Origin: Pogostemon cablin
Lineage: Eukaryota; Streptophyta; Magnoliopsida; Lamiales; Lamiaceae
Direction: 5' to 3'
DNA: 64,000 bases
NCBI GenBank assembly: GCA_023678885.1
Contig: CM043013.1
Span: 11,626,791 to 11,690,790 of the forward strand
Part shown: piece after piece, positions 55,275 to 64,000 of the stretch
Layout of the letters: every line of letters begins with the position of its first letter
Numbering within the stretch: the first letter of the stretch is position 1
The notes under the pieces: generated by a model
Database searches by the model: none
What the model saw: the letters and a program-made list of their open reading frames with translations, nothing else
Told to the model about the DNA's origin: nothing
Position numbers and translations under genes: made by a program

Positions 55275-57106
55275 TTCAAAGTGGTAATCCGTCGTGACTC
55301 TCCGACGTTAAACATGAGCGCCTGTTGGGGGCTTGCCCTTCCGTTTTAGTGCTTTATTTTTTCTTTTGTGTGCGTAAGAAATTTTTATATTTAAGGTGCT
55401 TACTAATCGGCAATTACATCTCTTTTCAAACTTAGTTTCGACTTACGTTTTTACTAAGTTTGGGGGGGTGTGATGTACTTACCTCATTAAAGCACCAAGA
55501 ATATAATCTTTTCTTTGTAATGTTTGCTAGGGGAGTTGATTTTTTGTGGTATATTGAAACTTTAATCGATTTTGATGTGTCGATTTTTTGCAATTTGCCT
55601 AGTGTTCAGTGGTGTTTCTAGTGTGTGGAGTCGATTACATAGTCAATTAATTCTTTCTTATAGTTCTCCTATTTTATTATTGATGAATCCTGTGATGATG
55701 AGTTTGTTTGAGCTTTGATGATAGAAAAAGGGTAACTAGGTGGCAAGACGAGTTCTACACTATGGCTTTAACTCGAGGAGCTCGTGCGTTTTGAAGGAGA
55801 AATCAGGTGCCCTCGTTTCCTTTTTCTAATTTTTATATGTGCTTTTAATTCATAGGAGTGGAAGGATTGTGTTTATGGTGGTGATCCATGTGAGCTTATA
55901 TTGTTAAAATTATCTTTGAAATTCATATGCTCTTGAAATTGATGAAGGAAGTGTACTTAAGTTATATTGTGATATGAAGTTCTATGTGTACTTGTGGGAT
56001 ATTGCTTACCATGAAAAGTGCTCTGTTACTTGTTAAAAATCCATGTGAGATTTTGAGCCTCGTTGATCATGTACATAATCACATGATATTTTTTTCTGTT
56101 GAGTATCGTTCTTGTGCGTGTATTCTAGAACTTGCCTTGAGTCTCCTTGAATATTCAAGATTAGTCTAGCGGATTATGGAAATGATATTAGGCCATCTTT
56201 GATATTTAAACCATATTTTCCCATATACTTTACCTAAATTCATTAAATCCCTAGTCAGCCCATTTGAGCCTTATTAAATCCATTCTTTGATAGCCAATAA
56301 AGCTTAATTGAAGAGAGTGGTGATTTGAGGGATGATAAGGATAATGAAAAAAGAGTCTTAAGGATGAAAAAGAAATTCATGGAGTAGTGCTTAAATCTAG
56401 TAATTCATGCAAACAAATACCCTAGGGTAGTGCTTAAATCTAGTACCCTATGGAGGATGTGAGAGGTAGTGCCCGAAACTGGTACCTCGAAAGAGAAAAA
56501 AAAGGGTGAAGAAAAGGAGAATGATGGAGTTGAAGAGCTAGGAAAAGTTAAAAAAGAAAATATATTGTGCTTGAAGGAGAAAGATGGGAGAGTTGGAAGA
56601 GTATTGTGCTTAATTGAAGTGATGAGGAAGAATGAAAGATCGAGAGAGACTGCAGCTTGATTGATCCGAGTTTTGAGTCACTTATCCATATATTTCCCAC
56701 CTATTCCAAAGAGCCTACATTACAACCTAATGAAAGACATTTTTGATCCATGATTTACTAGCTACAAGTAAAAGGAGAGTTGAGACAATAAGCAAGCTTA
56801 TGGTTACGCATGCACTTGAATTGAATTTGAGAGTAAACACCTTAACCCATAAGTGTACATCTTTTACACTTGAATGTGAGTGATATATACTTCCCGTGAG
56901 AACATGTCAATGGAGCATTTGAATTGGTGGTGATTGTCTTAACTTGTATGCTTTGAATTGATTATTACATGTTATAAGAGTTGCATGACCTAAGTTGATG
57001 ACGATTGTATTTTGAATGGGGTATTGATCATAGTCCTTGTTTCCCCGCTAATTTTCTTACTCTCTCTTTTTATTTTTATTTTGTTGCCTCGGGATGAGCA
57101 ACGGGT
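55275..57106 (+). other. Non-coding 3' part of element B
   Basis: Just after the stop, ACGTTAAACATGAGCGCCTG and TTGGGGGCTTGCCC recall the conserved GCGCTTGTTGGGAGGCAACCC motif found near the 3' end of Athila-like coding regions. This suggests that everything from RT to the end of pol was deleted between 55274 and here. The phrase GTAGTGCTTAAATCTAGTA occurs twice near 56390-56450. No frame over about 60 codons has a domain. Confidence 0.6.
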
Positions 57107-57119
57107 AAGTTTGGGGGAT
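57107..57119 (+). other. Polypurine tract of element B
   Basis: AAGTTTGGGGGAT lies directly before the 3' LTR and would prime plus-strand synthesis. Confidence 0.75.
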
Positions 57120-58975
57120 TGATGAGAGTGAAAATAAGCGTGTTTTAATATTCAATTTAACACCTTTTTGATTGATATTGTAGTCTTAGATGAGCACAAA
57201 TATCTTATATTCATTATATGTGAGAAAAAGGTGCACTTGAGGTGTTTTGTTGTGATTTAGGTGGAAAAAGGAACAAAAGAGCCAAGTTTGAGAAAAGGTG
57301 CAATTTGTGCAAGAATGCTGATAAACGCACGTCGAACTTGTGTAATTATTCTGTATTGATGTGGAGCTCTGAACAGGAAGTGTGATACATGGTTGGAAAT
57401 CCACTGAAGAGAGGGTCGTTTTGGCGTAAAGAACATCCCATTCGGAGTCCGAACGAGGAAGTTATGAGCAAAGTGGTGACGCCGTGCGAGCTGTGCCAAA
57501 TAGAATTGCAGTGCTACTTTCTATGGCCTGTTACATATTCAATTCTTGGAGTTTTTATGATTTCTTTATATGGATAGTAAGCCAAGGAAGAGAGGATCGC
57601 GTGAGCGCAAAAATCACTCAATTCGGAGGTCGGATGTGAAAGTTATACGCAAAACGGAGAGACTGCGCAAATCCAGTAGCAGGGTTCGACCTGTGGTTTG
57701 ACCTGTGGCAAGTGGTTCGACCTGTTTGACGAGGTCGAACCTACATGCGGGAACTTACGTATTTTCGAGGCCAAAACGCGTGGGATCACTTGAAAAGCCC
57801 ATTCCAAGCCCTAGAGACGTGATTACAAGTATAAAAGGAGGCTCATGCAGTCAAGAAAAACGTCACCAATCACCGAGGAGAGGCCACAACCATACAACAC
57901 CCCACAAGGGGGGATCACCCCCCATCCATCATCCACTTCCTTTCCTCCATCCATCCATCACTTTGAAGATTCGTTTGTGAAATCAAGAGGAGAACCAAGA
58001 GGAGGATTCAAGATGGAGAAGGGCATGAAGACGCCATATCAAGGGTTTATTCGTTTCCTAATTTATCTTGTATTTTCTGGACATCCGGGTAAGATCTATC
58101 CAACACCCATGATTGTTCTTCGAAACATCATGGGCTAGAGCCTTTTTGGTAGATCTAGGAGTTTTGATGGTTTTATGAATTAATTGAACTTCCATGTATA
58201 CACTCCGTACAACACTACTTGTGGTTTATTTTATATATGATTGTACTTTCTTAATCCATATTCACGGTCGTTTTGTGCATCTTCAATTGGTATATAGAGT
58301 CTGAATATATATCTTGGTTGTAGATTGAGTGCGTTCACCGCTTAACAGGATTCCATGTTATGATTCTAAGTGAGGGGACTCCGAAGCTTCATTAGAACTA
58401 TCATATATGAATACTTATTAATTGAATTGAATTCGGGTTAATAAGTAGGATAAAGAGGATAATTTCATAGTACCTATAAAGGGAGATCATATCGGGTTAG
58501 AGTACCAATCTTAGGGGGAAATAATTGATACTGATAGTACCTAGAAAGGGGGGTGAAATTATATCTCTTGCTCCGAGGTTATTCACACGTGTTACACGCA
58601 TGTTTACTTGTGTCTATAGAGTAGATATGCATGGTTTAGTGATGCGTCCATATTCCACAAGGGAGAGTCGGACATTGACACATGGAAGGGAAGTTAATTA
58701 GTGAAACTGTATTATCCTAGAGCTACCTATTCTCCTACTTGATCCACCTACGTATTCTTCAAGTGATACTTTATTTTATTTGTTATTTAATTTCCAGCAT
58801 ATTAGTTGTTAGATAACCATTCAAACGTAATTGCTTTGTCTTAATTAATTTAAATAATAATTAAATTGATAATACGTCGTCCCTTGGGTTCGATAATCAC
58901 TTGGTCACCTTTCGAAACTACAGTTGATATCCTTCATACTTGGGGATTAATTGTGTGTTGAGAAAACGCTCATCA
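57120..58975 (+). repeat. 3' LTR of element B, 1856 bp
   Basis: It has the same length and ends as the 5' LTR, with scattered single-base differences. It carries the same GGTTCGACC cluster at about 57682-57742 (one copy mutated to GGTTTGACC) and a TATA box at 57830-57837. Confidence 0.93.
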
Positions 58976-58980
58976 ATTAC

Positions 58981-60060
58981 ATACCCCTTTTTAATATTTT
59001 ATTTCTAAATTTTATTATATACACACCCCTTAAAATTTCAAAACTACCCTTTTATAATTAAAATTATAAACACCTATATTTCTCCTTGCATTTTCAAAAC
59101 TTAAGTTTCAACATGTTGAGAAGAGGTTGATGTATTCCTTCACTATCAACTTCACTATCAATACACAAAAATGAAAAGCTTCATTAATTGAAAGATTGTG
59201 AAATCCAAGATCATCGTCTTCATGTACACAATATATTACTAAAATATAAGTAAGGGATTGTCATTTTCATTTTGACAAGACTATCAAAATTAGCGATCAT
59301 GCACTTTAAGAACAATCTTCAGGTCATCGGATATCAAGAATGAAGCTTCATCTTCTGTAAAAACCCTAGAGACCACAAAATATGTTTCCCAATAATAATC
59401 TAACAATCTTTTGTTGGAAATTCATTTCAAGAAACGAAAATTAGTAATAACTGTTGGGAATGAGAATCGAGAGCTTAGAACACTCTGGCTAGAAATGTAT
59501 AATAGCAAGATTTGCTAAAACGTAGTAAAGTTGGTCAAGCTTCCAATGACACTAAATGGCTTATAACATCATCTTCTCCAATTACACAATATATCACCAA
59601 AGGATTTTTATTCTCATATTTATCATATTTAGGGTAGTTATATTTTTAGATTTGTTTCTCCAATTCTTAAATGTTAAATGTAAATAGCGAACAACATATT
59701 TAGGTTTAGACAAAGGGTGTATATGAAATATATGTAGTATGTATTTAATAAAATATAAGGGTAATTTATACATTTAAATTATATAGGGGTGTACATTCAA
59801 TAAAAGATGGTGTGCATTTAGTGAGACCCTTTTCAAAATTGAAGGGTTGAAAGTGACGTTTTTGGTAAGTCCGGTTTTATTTATCACAAATTCTTGAATA
59901 AAACATATAATTTTGGGGTGCACCTAGTATATTTAATAATTTAATTTAGAGTATAATGATAATTACAAAATTTAAAAGGTTAGTTACACATTAAATTTAG
60001 AGTTAGTTCTTGTAAATCGGGTTTACATCACAAACCCTTGTAAACCATGTTTTTTTCTTT
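58981..60060. other. AT-rich intergenic DNA, no gene
   Basis: No domain, element end or RNA gene was recognised. Short GGTGCACC and GGTGTACA words near 59790 and 59920 recall the MITE at 61.1 kb. Confidence 0.4.
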
Positions 60061-60074
60061 AATTTAAACACATA

Positions 60075-60325
60075 ACAATACTAGGGTATAAATGGTGTAC
60101 CCCACCATTAGGGGCCCCCACCGCCCCTGCCCTGGGGATTGGTGGAAGAGGTAAATCGCAGGATGTGCCTCAAGTGGCTTATAGGGAGGGCTCACTGTTA
60201 AACTTGTGCTTGCAAGGGGCCAAATCCATGCCAAAGGCAGGATTCGAACCCCCACCCTGCAGCAACCAAGCTCAGCTGGAAGGCCTTTCCACCCTCCCCT
60301 CTACCACTTGAGCTAGGATTGGAGG
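60075..60325 (-). mobile_element. tRNA-derived SINE
   Basis: On the minus strand an A box (TAGCTCAAGTGG, 60304-60315), followed by TAGAGG, and a B box (GGTTCGAATCC, 60240-60250) form an internal Pol III promoter with about 53 bp between them. A GC-rich non-tRNA body runs to about 60080. The sequence does not fold as a complete tRNA. Exact ends and the target duplication were not found. The composition contrasts strongly with the surrounding AT-rich DNA. Confidence 0.75.
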
Positions 60326-60781
60326 AGGGGGGGATGAGAGTGAGAAAAAATCAAAGTTTACATAATAAGTTATTTAAACTGGGTTTATATGAGTGTTTGT
60401 GTTAAATTTAAAGATGGAAATTAATTATGCTAAAATTTAATGATTTAGATTTTAGAGGTGCACCCTCATAATTGCACCCTTAACCTGACAGGTTAGTCTT
60501 GGGCCAAGATTTTTTAATACATTCTATTTCAAGCCCCAGCCCAATTAATTTTTTGTTTATTAACACCGTGTAGGATAAAGAAAGATATTGGGCCACATAT
60601 GGTGGGTTTACAAGAGGCACAGTAAGTATATAAATTACTCAGCTTAATGAACTAACTAATTATAAACGAGTGTGTGATCGAGAATTGATAAGATAATTAT
60701 ATTTTTTAAATTAAAATTATACTCAGGATAAATTTTAAGGGATAAAATAGATAATATTTATTTTATCTTTATCTTAATCTT

Positions 60782-60850
<69 letters not shown>

Positions 60851-61125
60851 TAAAAAAATTTTAATTTTAATGAGGTGTCATCACCAGAATTAATATTAAT
60901 TATTTTAATTTTTAATTAAAATTAAATATTTGAATTATTTCAATTATAAATAAAAATTTAATGTAAATAAATACACACATTATTTTAAGATTTAATATGA
61001 TATTATCACATTACTATTAATTAAAAAATAATATAGATAAATACATACATATATTTACTAAAAGATTTAGAAAATTTATCATCTCTTCACCTATAAATAA
61101 GACTTATTATTCTTTGATATTTTTT
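60326..61125. other. Intergenic with a long (TA)n tract
   Basis: No gene was seen. The TA tract at 60786-60849 is listed separately. The remainder is A/T tracts. Confidence 0.4.
60786..60849. repeat. (TA)n microsatellite, about 32 units
   Basis: A pure TA run. Confidence 0.95.
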
Positions 61126-61128
61126 ATA

Positions 61129-61512
61129 GGCAAAAGCTCCTGTGCACCCGGGCGCACGGAACACTTTCCGTGCGCCTTTAGAAATTTGTGCTAAATTGTA
61201 TACCTTTTAGTATACAGATGTGTACCCTTTATTTTCTAAAGAAAAATCTGGGCGCACGAACAACACTCCGTGCGCCTTTAGAATTTTGTGTTAAATTGTA
61301 TACCCTTTAGTATAAAAATGTGTACCCTTTATTTTCTAAATAAAAAAAAATATTAATGAAAAGTGTATACCCTTTAGAACAAAATTGTGTACCTTTTAGT
61401 AATTAAAGTGTATACCCTTTAGACCAAATTAATGTACCCTTACCCATAATACAAAATTTCTAAAGGCGCACGGAATTTGTTCCGTGCGCCCGGGTGCACG
61501 CAAGCCTCACTC
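61129..61512. mobile_element. Mutator-type MITE with hairpin ends, 384 bp
   Basis: The 9-bp word TTTTTTATA flanks both sides (61120-61128 and 61513-61521). Both ends contain GTGCACCCGGGCGCACGGAA inverted, continuing to TTCCGTGCGCC. Each terminus thus holds its own hairpin (GCGCACGGAA/TTCCGTGCGC) as well as pairing with the other end. A second, slightly decayed copy of the left-end block (GGGCGCACGAACAACACTCC) lies at about 61252. The interior repeats GTGTACCCTTT and GTATACCCTTT. It is non-coding. Confidence 0.8.
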
Positions 61513-61864
61513 TTTTTTATATTCTCTTTTGATTATTTTTTGTTTTTATATATTTATTTATTCTTTTATTTTGTTTTATTTTTATTGTTAGTACGTATTT
61601 TTTTATCTTTAGATTTTTTTACGTAATTAACTTTTGTTTGGATATTTTACAATTTTTTAATTAATTTTGTTATGTTTTCAATTTTATTATATTTTTTATT
61701 TAATTTTTTTAATTTTGATTCTGTTTTTTTAATTATTAGTATGTAATTTTTTTTATTAGTATTGTAATTTTATTTAATTAATTTTATTATGTCATCTTTT
61801 TCTTTTTTTATTTCCTTGAATTTATTTATAATAAATTTATCTTTTATTTTTTAATAATATATAT

Positions 61865-62045
61865 TCCCTCCGTTCCAGGTATTTTTACCGTTTGTACGGG
61901 TACGTAAATTAAGAATTGTTGCTTTTTTAATATAATGTAAAAAAAATATGAATAAATTGGTAATATTGAGAGAAAAAGTAAATAAAATTGTTGAAATGAT
62001 GAATAAAGTGTAAAAAAAGTAAATAAAGTTGATGGGATTAATTAA
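61865..62045. mobile_element. Stowaway left end, truncated
   Basis: TTCCCTCCGTTCCAGGTATT after TA, followed by the ACGTAAATTAAG phrase also found in the copy at 16923-17141. No right end was found. Confidence 0.45.
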
Positions 62046-62100
62046 TTTTAATTCTTTTTTTTAAATTATTAGTATGTAATTTTTTTTATTTTTTGCGTTA

Positions 62101-63000
62101 TTGATTTTTTTCATGAATTTAAAATTTTATTTAATTAAGAGAGCATCTAGGATAGGATCGGTTCCACCAAATTTTTGTGGAACCGGATTCTCTCTCCTTA
62201 TCCGCTCTCCATATCCCGTCTCTCTGTTTCCACCTTCGCTGTTTTTTCCTCCATCTCTTTTAATCTCTTCTTTCTCTGTCAATGCCACACGGAAGGGCTG
62301 TTGTTCGCCCGATCATGGGATCGGACGGTGAAGGCGTGACAGATCTTTGATCACCGTTGTGTCGCCTTATTCACAAATCTAGCCTTGTCAACCAGGAAGA
62401 CGGCTGCGTCTTCACTTGCTCCTCCAAAGGCGCCGTCAATTTACTAACCTGTTTACAGAATCGTATCCCTCGGCAGTGGCGGAATTATTACGTTGAAGAT
62501 GATTTTAACCGGTTTCGATATGCTTTATGCTTTACTCCTAGTTCTAGGCAAGATTGATGTTTTGCTTTAATCCATAATTTTTTTTAATTTTTTATTTAAT
62601 TTGCAGTTTTTCTTATGTCTGTGTACTCTTTCTTATCCAACCAATAATGGATGACAATTGGGTCACCCTAATTATCCCCTAATTTTTATTTGAATTGTGA
62701 TGTACATCTTGAACTCAAATGTATCTTGACCAGGATTTTTTTATGTGAGCAAAATGTAAATCTTGCATCTTCACTAGTTATTCTTTCGATATACTTTTCT
62801 TGTAGATTTTCATTTTCGCAATATTCTGAAAGTATTGACAGAAACTGTGCAATTAATATGTTGATGTTCTTATTATTTTGTGAGAAATTTCCCTTTTGTT
62901 TTGATTACTTGTGCAATGGTGGTGAGTTTCTCTCTCCGATGGATTGATGTGTTTTTTCTTCATTCTCTTCAACTAGGAAGACGGCTGCATCTTCATTTGT
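62101..63000. other. Mixed-composition segment, no gene recognised
   Basis: Bases 62150-62560 are less AT-rich with CT-rich tracts and short open frames, none with a recognisable domain. The phrase AGGAAGACGGCTGC, followed by TCTTCA, occurs near 62395 and again near 62978. The segment may be a captured or decayed gene piece. The 62690-62947 frame is low-complexity. Confidence 0.35.
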
Positions 63001-63004
63001 TCTT

Positions 63005-63530
63005 CATTTGTTACCAAGAGTAACTTAATTATTTTTGTAGAGTGATATGACATATAATTTAATTAATTTTAAATGGTAATCCTATTAATTTCAAAAGTTA
63101 TCTAATTAAGTAACCTAATTACTTTTATAAAACGATTTAACAATTAATTTCAAAGAGTAATCTAATCAATTCAAAAGAGTAATCTAATTAACTAAAAAGA
63201 GTAATCTAATTACTTTTATAGAATGATTTGACAATTAATTTCAAAGAGTAGTCTAATTAATTCGAAAGAGTTCTCTAATTAACTCCAAAGAGTAACATAA
63301 TTACTTTTATAGAGTGATTTAACAACATATATATAGATTGCATACAATTTAATTAATTTAAAAGAATACTCCAATTAATTCTAAAGAGTGATCTAATTAA
63401 CTCCAAAGGATAACCTAATTATTTTTATAGAGTGGTTTAACAAATATAAATTATATACAATTTAATTAATTTCAAAGAATAATCCAATTAATTCTAAAGA
63501 GTAACCTACTTAATTATAAAAAGTAACCCA
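63005..63530. repeat. Nested minisatellite, about 20-bp units in a longer period
   Basis: The words TTAATTTCAAAGAGTAATCTAA and AGAGTAACCTAATTAC recur many times. Every 110-130 bp a block with ACTTTTATAGAGTGATTTAACA returns (about 63122, 63210, 63301, 63420), giving a higher-order unit. Copies are moderately diverged and non-coding. Confidence 0.75.
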
Positions 63531-63539
63531 AAGAAAAAT

Positions 63540-63839
63540 AATAGTATTAACCAAACAGAACATAAATAAATCGCGAAACAAGCTGGAAAGTTTGAGGATG
63601 ACTAGGATATGATCCATAGATATGCCACGACTCTTCAAGAATTCAACATTGGGCACCAAAGTATTTTCAAGATTTGCTATCAGAAGCCAATAGATAGGAT
63701 AAGAATTCGAACAACCCCTCTCTTTAAGGAATGATAGAGTCGAAGTAGCGTTTTCAGGGTTTTTAAAACGAGTTGACACTGAGACAACTCTAACACCATA
63801 CATTCTCATCTCTCTCCTTTCTTCTCTCACACCATACAT
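63540..63839 (-). pseudogene. mTERF-domain-like fragment
   Basis: The minus frame reads FKNPENATSTLSFLKERGCS, LLIANLENTLVPNVEFLKSR and GISMDHILVILKLSSLFRD. This spacing matches plant mTERF repeats: N-P-x-x-x-x-x-L-x-F-L-x-x-x-G-x-S, then a leader with L-x-x-x-L-E-x-T-L-x-P-x-x-E-F-x-x-x-x-G-I-S, then an I-L-x-x-x-P-x-L helix. About two repeats of the usual seven or more remain, and the frame then runs into the minisatellite. Intact mTERF proteins bind organellar nucleic acids in mitochondria or chloroplasts. Without alignment I hold this as likely, not certain. Confidence 0.55.
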
Positions 63840-63897
63840 TCTAAAAGGTATTACTGCTCATACATGTTTTAATTTGTTTGTGTGCAGATTAGAGGAA

Positions 63898-64000
63898 TGG
63901 AATACGAAGCTCAACTTTCTCTCACTAACTCTATTTCTCTCTCATTAGGAAGTGGGCCTCCAACAGTCGCCCATTTCTTCCCAATGATGGCATGGTTAAC
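63898..64000 (+). other. Open frame running off the window edge
   Basis: From an ATG at 63898 a frame starting MEYEAQLSLTNSISLSLGSG stays open to the last base. A T-rich stretch ending in GTGTGCAG just before it could be a splice acceptor. No domain is recognisable in 34 residues, and it may be chance. Confidence 0.2.

Larger units (their letters stand above)
50442..58975 (+). mobile_element. Complete gag-protease LTR retrotransposon, Athila-like, no RT or integrase (element B)
   Basis: LTRs of equal length (1856 bp each) are bounded by TGATGAG..CTCATCA and flanked by the 5-bp duplication ATTAC (50437-50441 and 58976-58980). A perfect tRNA-Asp-type primer site follows the 5' LTR, and a purine tract (AAGTTTGGGGGAT) precedes the 3' LTR. 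The interior of 4.8 kb encodes only gag and an aspartic protease. About 1.8 kb of non-coding sequence replaces reverse transcriptase, RNase H, integrase and any env-like gene. It is a TR-GAG type non-autonomous element. By eye the LTRs differ at roughly 2% of positions, so the insertion is fairly recent. Confidence 0.92.

Noticed and set aside
60064..60255. 63-codon minus frame
   Set aside because: It lies inside the SINE body and has no domain.
60240..60325. Functional tRNA gene
   Set aside because: A and B boxes are present, but no complete cloverleaf or mature 3' end can be formed and a SINE-like body follows.

Overview
The window is nuclear DNA of a flowering plant, most likely a eudicot. 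It is very AT-rich, and the one clearly intact gene has short plant-type introns. It contains Stowaway MITEs, CACTA, hAT and Mutator-type elements, Helitron ends, plant L1-type LINE, Ty1/copia and Ty3/gypsy sequence, and a tRNA-derived SINE. Nothing suggests an organelle, bacterium or virus. The species cannot be read from the sequence.

The only gene that reads as functional is an eight-exon MATE/DETOXIFICATION transporter on the minus strand (19475-22313, 490 codons when spliced). Every other coding trace is a transposon gene or a broken fragment. The fragments are a subtilase (8.6-9.0 kb), a B3-like domain (27.65-28.0 kb), a UDP-glycosyltransferase C-terminal half carried in a Pack-MULE (38.8-39.5 kb), a J-domain exon with other unrecognised exon-like pieces (40.3-44.0 kb), and an mTERF-like stretch (63.5-63.8 kb).

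Layout: 2.5-7.2 kb is a gag-only LTR retrotransposon set in a (TA)n tract and itself hit by a hAT element. 9.4-10.7 kb is a copia RT-RNase H remnant. 10.7-13.6 kb is a non-coding LTR element. 14.8-15.2 kb is a CACTA element. 15.2-16.9 kb is a decayed Helitron with helicase. 19.3-22.5 kb is the MATE gene. 24.4-32.6 kb is a long degenerate array that shares sequence with the Helitron end and holds telomere-like CCCTAAA blocks, a 72-bp minisatellite, reversed LTR pieces and the B3 fragment. 34-39.8 kb is a cluster of MITEs and two Mutator-type elements. 41.8-43.7 kb is a solo LTR. 44.9-50.4 kb is a dead LINE. 50.4-59.0 kb is a complete gag-protease LTR element without RT or integrase. 60-61.5 kb holds a SINE and a hairpin-ended MITE. 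63.0-63.5 kb is a minisatellite.

The most unusual structure is in the 50.4-59.0 kb element. Seven in-frame 93-bp repeats lie between gag and protease. Each is built from a 9-bp motif present twice forward and twice inverted, so each can fold. The same motif occurs in the element's own LTRs and, less perfectly, in the related solo LTR. Also notable are a Pack-MULE with exact 9-bp target duplications nested in a MITE, and telomere-like blocks inside a Helitron-related array.

Exon boundaries, repeat units and target duplications were read by eye, so single-base offsets are possible. No alignment or database search was run.
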